From Elmis aenea (lineage: Eukaryota; Arthropoda; Insecta; Coleoptera; Elmidae), in assembly GCA_947652605.1 (NCBI GenBank), contig OX393581.1:28328788-28392787 (forward strand): 64,000 nt of DNA, given 5' to 3'. The translations under genes and the position numbers were made by a program. The notes beneath the pieces were generated by a model. The model was given only the letters and a program-made list of their open reading frames with translations, ran no database searches and was not told where the DNA came from. Shown piece by piece: positions 57,567-64,000 of this stretch. Each line of letters begins with the position of its first letter. The stretch's first letter is position 1.

Positions 57567-59629
57567 CATCATCATCATCGTTGTCCTCTTGTACCCGTAG
57601 GTGTCGAGGTTTGTTCCTTCACTTTTTTCTTTCGACAAAGCTACGCCACCCCTTTCGGTCCCTGGCCAATACTTTTGCTTCTTCCCATGTTTTTCCTCTA
57701 CGTTTTATTGCCTCCACTACGCTGCTGCTCCATGTTGTTCTGGGTCGTCCCCTTCTGTTTTTGCCTATTTTTCTGGCTTCCCATACTTTCTTGACTTGCC
57801 TTGTGCTGTCCATTCGTATTAAGTGGCCTGTCCACTTTAATTTCTTTTCCTCTTTTACTTGTCAGTGATTTCATTTTAAGTTTTTCTCTTATGTATTCGT
57901 TTCTTATTTTATCTGTTCTTTTTACCCCTTCCACCTTTCGTAGGTACCGCATTTCTGCAGCCTGTAGTCTATTCTCTTGTCCTTTATTCAGTACCCAATT
58001 CTCAGCACCATATATTAAAATTGGTATGTAGATTGTGTTGTATACTGTTATTTTTGTTTCACTTGATATCTCCTTTTTATTCAAAAAATTCTTATATATG
58101 GCGTTGTATGTTCTTGTTGCTGTTTTTATCCTGTTTCCTATTTCATTTTCTTGTGTTCCTTTACTGTTTATAATTATTCCAAGATACTTGAATTCCTCTA
58201 CTTGTTCTAACATTTCTTCTCCGAGTCTGATGTTGATTTTCTTTTCTTTATTTGAGATAGCCATTACTTTTGTTTTTTTCTTATTCACTAATAAGTTATA
58301 GTTTTTCATTATCTGGGCCCACACATTAATATTATTCTCAAGTTCTTTTTCGTTTTTAGCGACCAGCACAACATCATCTGCGAATACACAAGCTTGTACT
58401 TGGACTTGTTTTAGATTGTGAAAACCTATTGTGTATTTCGTCGTTTGGTTCCAGGTTTGTTTTATAACTTCATCAATTAGGCTTATAAATAGTAGCGGGC
58501 TTAGTACTCCTCCTTGCCGTACTCCATATTTATTTACAAAATGTCCCGAGGTTTGGTTACATGTTCGTACTTTGTTACGTGTTGTTCTGTATAGACTTTT
58601 GACTGTCTCTAGTATATCAGTATTTACTCCTTTGTTCTTCAAGGCGTTCCATATTTCTTCTCTGTTCACCATATCGAAAGCCTTTTCCATATCTATGAAT
58701 CCTAGGTACACATTTTCTCCCTTCCTTAGTGTTTTTTCTATGATCTGCTGAATTGTGAATATGTGGTCATGTACACTATGAGCTGGTCTAAAGCCGCTTT
58801 GTTCATCTGCTAATTGTGTTTCTACTATGTTTCTTACTTTGTTTTCAATAATGCTTTCATAAACCTTTAGTGCAGTGCATAATAGTGATATTCCCCGATA
58901 ATTGCTGCAGTCTTTTGGGTCTCCTCTTTTATATATCGGGTGTATAATAGACATGTTCCATTCGTTAGGTATGCTTTTTGTTCTCCAGGCCAAGTTTAGT
59001 ATTTCAAGGAATTTTTCCTTTCCAGTAGGTCCTAGGTATTTTAGCAGTTCGGAGTCTATTTCATCTTCTCCGGCAGCTTTTCCTATTTTCAATTTGTCGA
59101 GTGCCTTCTGTAATTCAGTTTCTGTTATAATTTCAGTTGTTTCTTGTATTTGGGTTAAGTTCATATTTTCTTCGTTTCTTATATCCTCCTTTTGCTCATG
59201 CCTTTCATTGTTGAGTAATTCGTAAAAGTATTCTTCCCACCTATCCATAATGCATTTTCCGTTAGTTATTAATTGTCCATTTCGATCCTTTATAGATTTC
59301 ACTTTTACTTCTGGTTTATTTCTCATATTTTTAAGCGCTTTGTAAAAAAGTTTTTGATTTTCTTTGCTATTCTCTTCAAGCTTCTGCCCAAACTCATTCC
59401 AAGATTTTTGTTTAGCTTCTTTTACCAGGTTCTTAACTTTATTTCTTTGTTTTGTATATACCTCGTATTGTTGCTGGGTTTTACTCTGTATGTATATTTT
59501 CCATAGTTTTTTCTTTTGTTTTACCTCTTTCTTAATATCTGCACTCCACCAGCTCGTCTTTTTTCTGTTGTCTCCTTTCTTTATCACACCACAAATTTCT
59601 ATTGCTACTTTTGTGATTATTTGTTTAAA
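57567..59629 (-). mobile_element. 5'-truncated LINE insertion with 13-bp TSD inside the pogo element
   Basis: CAAAATTAAGAAT occurs at 57554-57566 and again at 59630-59642, flanking the LINE. On the minus strand the 3' end carries a short GAT-repeat tail (57567-57580), and the 5' end is truncated within the ORF, downstream of the endonuclease. It separates the pogo transposase from its right terminus. Confidence 0.88.
57619..59629 (-). pseudogene. Non-LTR retrotransposon reverse transcriptase
   Basis: A 644-codon frame (59632-57698) plus an out-of-frame tail (57813-57619). The sequence starts in the endonuclease-RT linker (KKTSWWSADIKKEVKQKKKL), then a linker with DRWEEYFYELLNN and IGKAAGEDEIDSELLKYLG (RT0-RT1), IYKRGDPKDCSNYRGISLLC, EQSGFRPAHSVHDHIF, FIDMEKAFDMVNR (first catalytic Asp), YGVRQGGVLSPLLFISLID and CVFADDVVLVAKN (the ADD box). 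Then come VNKKKTKVMAIS, EEFKYLGIIIN and LIYGAENWVLN. A frameshift near 57830 separates the C-terminal domain (RQVKKVWEARKIGKNRRGRP and a final KGWRSF). The RT core is intact, but the endonuclease is missing and the ORF is shifted. The clade is left open (L1/RTE/R4-type by motif style). Confidence 0.9.
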
Positions 59630-59642
59630 CAAAATTAAGAAT

Positions 59643-60280
59643 AATATTAATTAAGTTATGATGCAATTAATACTTTAAAAAAATAGTTTTGCATTCTGTG
59701 GATTTAATATTTAGGTATATACCAATAATGGACACCAGGCACGGCCAATAATGGACACCAGTGTCCAACATTGGTTATATGCAGCTTAGAACATCGAAAT
59801 TTATAGCTATCAATTTGTTATGAGCTCATTAGTAATATATCAAAGAAATCTACGTTTAGTACAAAATTACCTAAGTTGGACAGAGTGTCCAACACTGGAA
59901 ATTTACTCAATTTTGTAATCCAGTGTTGGACACCTAACCTTAAAAATGTAAATTAAGAAAATTTGAAATAGCAACGCCATGGTAGTATCTAATGCACTTA
60001 GTAATAAAATGAAACCCTATCAACTAGACTCACCTGGCTTAACAAAATCCACAACAAAACACGCGTTTAGTCGAGTGCGACGTTGCGTATTATTGGCGCG
60101 AAATTTTTCGCAAACCAAATGTTTTAAGTAAATCACACGAGTTCAAATATTGTTGTACAGATGTACAGCATTCTAAAGATATCAATTAAAGTGATAGAAA
60201 ATGTCTTAAATTCTTATTTTTGTAATTTGAAATCTCAAGTGTTCAAACTGGGTACGTGTCCAACACTGGTGTCATTACCC
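59643..60280 (-). repeat. Right terminal region of the pogo element
   Basis: It contains subterminal repeats CCAATAATGGACACCA (59722-59737 and 59745-59760), GTGTCCAACATTGG (59761-59774), GTGTCCAACACTGG (59885-59898), CCAGTGTTGGACACC (59920-59934) and, at the terminus, GTGTCCAACACTGG running into GTCATTACCC (60256-60280). The repeats occur in both orientations. This is presumably the 5' UTR and promoter side of the transposase gene. A 5' flank without coding frames is as expected. Confidence 0.65.
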
Positions 60281-60282
60281 TA

Positions 60283-61780
60283 CCACATCATAAGTTTTAA
60301 TAGTCTAAAGTGTAACAAAACATTTGCACAAACATATATATTCTTCTGTTACACTTATATCATATTTGAAAAGCCAACAATTTCAGTCATTTGATTGGAT
60401 GGCAAATTTTATGTTGTCATAATATGCCATACGTAGTGACGTAAGTGAAGTTAGGAATATACCTGTACCAGTTAACATTATCGACTAAACTATAAAAAAA
60501 AATTATTTTATTGTTTACATATGTCGCTAGAATTTTTTTAATTTTTTCGCTAGTTTCGGTCTTTATATCACCTTTTTTAAGATTTGAGCGTTTTTTGCGT
60601 CTAACACGTTTTTAAATCTTGAAATAAGGTATTCGACGTTTTTTATCCCAAGTATCTACGGCAGCCAAACCGTCGTTATTTTTCTGACTGTATCAACGCT
60701 TTTTTACTAGATCTGCTTGTACAGCGACTGCTTGGAATATTTAATAAACCGATAAGACTCTTCGTCTAATCATTCTTACAGTCCTACTGCATTTGTGATT
60801 TTCTAAGCCGTGAAGAATTAAAGTTTTAACTCCATTGAACCAATGTTTCACGGAATAATTGCTTTAAGCGATCTTCATCACTTGAAAAAATAAGTGTTCA
60901 CAGTGATACATATGTAATATAATTCTCAAGAGATACACGATTAAATGAGACAGAAAAAATTACAGGTAATAAAATAAAACAGCAAAAATTACACTAGGAA
61001 GAAATTACACAAAATTCAAATTTCACACTTGTTTATACATTTCGTTATGTTCGCATAAACATTTTAGATGTTTAGATATTAAGTATTTATACGCCATGTA
61101 ATAATAGACACTGAAAAATCTTAACCATTATATGTAGTGAAAAGCATCCGCCCCAAGTCCGCAGATGGAAACTGCTTCTTTGACGAAGTTCTCTTCAAAT
61201 ACGTTCCGTATAAGCCAAGCACAAAAAGACTAAAGAAGCGTTGAATATAAAGTCTGCAAAATTGGAACGCACAGAAACCAAACTTGACAGAAAGTATTTT
61301 ATTTTTAATACGAAATTTATATACAACCAGGGGTGAACTGTTTCTATGTCTAGCAGGATAAGTTTTAGATTGAGAATATTTTTCAGCAAGAGTCTGTTTG
61401 TAACAGATGGCAAATTTATGCAGTTCTGTTGGTGGTTCGTAGAGGCGCTGTCCGAAATAGATAAAAAAAATTATAATGCAAACATTTGAAACTAATCTAT
61501 AATTTCTTTAGTTTTATTTCATTGCTAGTGATTTTTGTATGTCTTAACATATTCATACTTATTTGGTAAATGGTTGAATTTGAAGAGTTTGTTTGTCATT
61601 ATGATGAATAAGTTTAATTAAAAATAACTTTTCTTTTGAAGAATTTCTACCCAATATACTAGACCAGTTTTAAGACTCTCCTCCTCATCGGCAGTAATCT
61701 TATTCATTTATTTTAAATCTCATCTTGATTTATTTAAGTAAATAAAACTGCTACTGATGAAGAGGCGAGTCTTGAATGGA
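60283..61780. other. Intergenic, no gene recognised
   Basis: No feature was recognised in about 1.5 kb. The minus-strand frame at 61195-61413 is short and unrecognised. Confidence 0.4.
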
Positions 61781-61786
61781 ACTGGT

Positions 61787-62165
61787 CCAGAATTTTTCAC
61801 TCCACCAACTCGTCTTTTTTCTGTTGTCTCCTTTCTTTATTACACCACAAATTTCTGTTGCTACATTTGTGATTATTTGTTAAAACCTTTCCCATGTATG
61901 ATTTACATTTTCATTTTATTCTATCCACTTCCCTTGAATATATTTCTTTTAATTCATTATTTCTTAATTTGTGACTTCAAATTTTACTCTTGGTTTCAGT
62001 ACTAATTGGGTTTTGGCTTATTTGTTTGCTTTTGGCTTGTCTGAATTTAGCTTCTAGAAAATAGTAGTCTCTGCCGATGTCGTAGCCTCTTTTAACTCTC
62101 ACGTCTTTTAAATCCCGCTTATTTTCTCCTGATGTTACCACATAATCTATAATTGACTGTTCATT
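61787..62165 (-). pseudogene. LINE endonuclease C-terminus and linker (copy 1)
   Basis: At 61787-61880 the sequence is close to 59541-59629 (start of the LINE ORF seen there). Higher coordinates continue, on the minus strand, with the end of an APE-type endonuclease: TSGENKRDLKDVRVKRGYDI, then GRDYYFLEAKFRQAK, where D-GRD-Y-L corresponds to the SDH region. Deletions and stops break it. It is the same or a near LINE family as 57567-59629, covering the part that copy lacks. A second copy is at 63287-63640. Confidence 0.7.
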
Positions 62166-62204
62166 TCTTTGCAGTACTTACTACATATATAGGATTTAAA
62201 TAAT

Positions 62205-62470
62205 ACAACTAGATACAACTTAGTCACTTACCGGATAATCTCCAATTACTTCTGGATCATTAAAATTAAAGTGTCGAAGAAGAAGTCCAACAATAAGAAG
62301 AGCCTTTTAAAAGTATCTTTTATGTAACAATTACAAAATTAACCCCTCCAGTTAAAAATTATACTTTTTTTGCTAGTTTATAACTCCATTATTGTTAAGA
62401 TTCTTTATTATCACTAGGTATTGTTTCTACTTATGATGTTTTTTTAATCCTTTATATCATTCTACAAAAG
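62205..62470. repeat. Duplicated segment plus single-arm MITE copy
   Basis: About 62205-62340 recurs at about 63665-63800 with few changes (ACAACTTAGTCACTTACCGG, TGGATCATT.AAATTAAAGTG). From 62339 the sequence follows the left arm of the foldback element at 63801-63979 (TTAACCCC.CCAGTTAAAAAT) and then its inner sequence, without the right arm. Confidence 0.65.
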
Positions 62471-62475
62471 CAATT

Positions 62476-62562
62476 TCAAGATTTTTGTTTAGCTTCTTTT
62501 ATCAGGTCTTTAACTTTATTTCTTTGTTCTTTATATACCTCGTAGATGTGCTGGGTATGTGT
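62476..62562 (-). pseudogene. LINE fragment (RT N-terminal linker)
   Basis: It closely matches 59396-59490 (AAGATTTTTGTTTAGCTTCT, then TTTATTTCTTTGTT, then ATATACCTCGTA). On the minus strand it codes for a YEV.TK.RNKVK-like segment. It is a short internal fragment of the LINE family at 57567-59629. Confidence 0.65.
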
Positions 62563-62568
62563 TCTGTA

Positions 62569-62965
62569 TCATTTGAGACCATTAATAAAGCTTAAATGTT
62601 TAATATTTAGTTTATAATTAATATTTTAAAATTCGATTAATTTTACAAATATAAGTAGCCATGACTGTCAATCTGACATTTGTTTTCATTAATTTTTGTT
62701 ATTATCTGTCAATTTTTAAATCAGCGAGTTGTTATTTCTTTAACGATTTTGATTAAAATGAAAAAAAAACTATAATAGAGGAAGAGTTTTAATGGTGAAA
62801 AAAGAAATAACTCGCTGATTTAAAAATTGACAGATAACAAAAATTAATGAAGACAAATGTCAGATTGACAGTCATGGCTACTTATATTTGTAAAATTAAT
62901 CGAATTTTAAAATATTAATTATAAACTAAATATTAAACATTTAAGCTTATTAATGGTCTCAAATG
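62569..62965. repeat. Foldback element with about 170-bp arms
   Basis: The left arm (62569 to about 62745) starts TCATTTGAGACCATTAATAA. The right arm (about 62799-62965) ends in its inverse, with only scattered mismatches; both hold CATGACTGTCAATCTGACAT or its reverse complement. A roughly 50-bp loop separates them. No clear target duplication and no coding sequence. Confidence 0.8.
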
Positions 62966-63124
62966 ATGCGTAATAATTTTATCTTTCTATTGTTACCATT
63001 AATTTTAATATAAATTCAATTGGGGAGCAGGAATCCGAAAAAAAGTTAAAACCAATGTTAATTCCCTATGTTCACGGCTGGTGGTTAACACCCGGTATAT
63101 AATTTCCATAGTTGTTTCTTTTGT

Positions 63125-63275
63125 TTTGACCTTTTCGGTGCTCTGGACGAGTATACTCGCCAAAATTTTACGTGGCCCAAGGTGCTCTAGACGAGTTAAC
63201 TCGCCCGAACGTTACCGCGTTTGAAAGTTAGGCGCATTGCAGGCACATAAATATTAAAGCATTGCGCACCGAAAA
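63125..63275. repeat. Small piggyBac-like MITE
   Basis: ACCTTTTCGGTGC at 63130-63142 and its inverse GCACCGAAAAGGT at about 63266-63278 form the ends, the latter running into TTAA. Inside, GTGCTCTGGACGAGTATACT and GTGCTCTAGACGAGTTAACT (about 63139 and 63182) are internal repeats containing palindromes. TTAA at the right end suggests piggyBac-type insertion; the left counterpart is TTGA. Confidence 0.5.
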
Positions 63276-63286
63276 GGTTAACTCTT

Positions 63287-63640
63287 TAACTCCACCAGCT
63301 CGTTTTTTTTTGTTGTTTCCTTTCGTTATTACACCACAAACTTCTGTTGCTACATTTGTGATTATTTGTTAAAACCTTTTACATTTTTATTTTAGTCTAT
63401 CAACTTCCTGTGAATATATTTCTTTTAATTCATTGTTTCTTAATTTTACTCTTGGTTTCAGTACTAATAGGGTTTTGGCTTATTTTTTTGTTTTTGGCTT
63501 GACTGAATTTAGCTTCTAGATAATAGTGGTCTCTGCCGATGTCGTAGCCTTTTTTGACACTCACGTCTTTTAAATCCCTCCCATTTTCTCTTGATGTTAC
63601 TATATTATCAATAATTGATTTTTCATTTCTTTGCAGTACT
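63287..63640 (-). pseudogene. LINE endonuclease C-terminus and linker (copy 2)
   Basis: It parallels 61787-62165 closely over its length (for example TTACACCACAAACTTCTGTT, GATAATAGTGGTCTCTGCCG, GATGTCGTAGCC), with its own deletions and substitutions. The minus strand gives GRDHYYLEAKFSQAK-like sequence. It is broken by stops. Confidence 0.7.
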
Positions 63641-63800
63641 TACTACTTATATAGGATTTAAATAATGCAACTAGATACAACTTAGTCACTTACCGGATAA
63701 TCTTCAATTACTTCTGGATCATTGAAATTAAAGTGTCGAAGAAGTAGTCCAACAATAAGAAGAGCCTTTTAAAAGTATCTTCTATGTAACAATTAAAAAA

Positions 63801-63979
63801 TTAACCCCACCAGTTAAAAATTATTCTTTTTCGCTAGTTTATTGTACTTACGATGTTTTTTTAATCCTTTATATCATTTTACAAAATTTTAAGTACAATA
63901 CCTAGTGATAATAAAGAATAGTAACAATAATTGAGTTATAAACTAGCAAAAAAGTATAATTTTTAACTGGTGGGGTTAA
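63801..63979. mobile_element. Foldback MITE, TTAACCCCACCAG ends
   Basis: The left end TTAACCCCACCAGTTAAAAA and the inverse right end pair over about 41 bp (63801-63841 and 63939-63979) with a few differences. Interior sequence CAATACCTAGTGATAATAAA is the inverse of part of the single-arm copy near 62415, showing that the complete element was a longer palindrome. No coding sequence. Confidence 0.75.
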
Positions 63980-64000
63980 TTTTTTCAAATTATAACTTTG

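Larger units (their letters stand above)
55073..60280 (-). mobile_element. Pogo-type DNA transposon (about 5.2 kb including a nested LINE)
   Basis: The termini are GGGTAATGAGACCACATGGACA (left) and, inverted, GGGTAATGACACCAGTGTTGG (right). TA flanks both ends (55071-55072 and 60281-60282), the target duplication of the Tc1/mariner/pogo superfamily. Many subterminal copies of TAATGGACAC and GTGTCCAACACTGG lie inside each end. The transposase gene runs on the minus strand (55447-57531). A LINE (57567-59629) sits just upstream of it. Without the LINE and one 13-bp repeat, the element would be about 3.13 kb. Confidence 0.85.

Noticed and set aside
57581..59654. Several plus-strand frames over the LINE
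   Set aside because: All are antisense to the well-supported RT frame; hydrophobic composition results from reverse-reading Lys/Glu codons.
1..64000. CRISPR arrays, operons, ribosome binding sites or other prokaryotic features
   Set aside because: Spliced host gene, insect-type transposons and base composition show a nuclear insect genome; no spaced regular repeats were seen.
1..64000. tRNA or rRNA genes
   Set aside because: No cloverleaf with intact A and B boxes and no rRNA core motif was recognised on reading; a dedicated scan could still find one.

Overview
The window is eukaryotic, about 30% G+C, and almost certainly from an insect genome. It holds one intact multi-exon host gene, the LRR-Ig receptor kekkon-5, set among relics of insect-type transposons: mariner, piggyBac, hAT, pogo, jockey and other LINEs, and probably a Helitron. 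A beetle is plausible, but nothing in the sequence proves the order. No rRNA, tRNA, CRISPR array or prokaryotic feature was recognised.

Layout. 1-13 kb: AT-rich DNA with internally deleted mariner copies (2.3, 7.3 and 12.1 kb) and several foldback repeats sharing the 9-mer TACAGGGTG. 13.5-19.6 kb: two decayed piggyBac elements. 19.6-29 kb: two non-autonomous hAT elements with 8-bp target duplications, a 2.16-kb foldback element flanked by TAA, a jockey RT tail and a piggyBac C-terminus. 29.5-33.5 kb: a GC-rich tandem repeat and a Helitron-like 3' end, then kekkon-5 (two coding exons, 66-bp intron, 874 residues). 34-50 kb: a hAT relic, three more mariner relics, a LINE with a 22-bp target duplication, and a 1-kb foldback element. 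51-53 kb: a jockey RT, a hAT-like fragment and a second LINE tail. 54.8 kb: a possible Ulp1-like peptidase fragment. 55.07-60.28 kb: a pogo-type element with matching termini, an N-terminal psq HTH, a DDD transposase core and a C-terminal PHD-type finger, carrying a 2-kb LINE in its own 13-bp target duplication. 61.8-64 kb: duplicated LINE endonuclease fragments and foldback MITEs.

Only kekkon-5 looks like a functional cellular gene. It should make a single-pass membrane protein; its Drosophila orthologue modulates BMP signalling. Everything else fits transposition, nested insertion and decay. The strongest leads are the 2.16-kb foldback element, the TACAGGGTG-bearing repeat set, and the pogo transposase with its PHD finger. 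Clear target-site duplications allow several insertions to be ordered in time.
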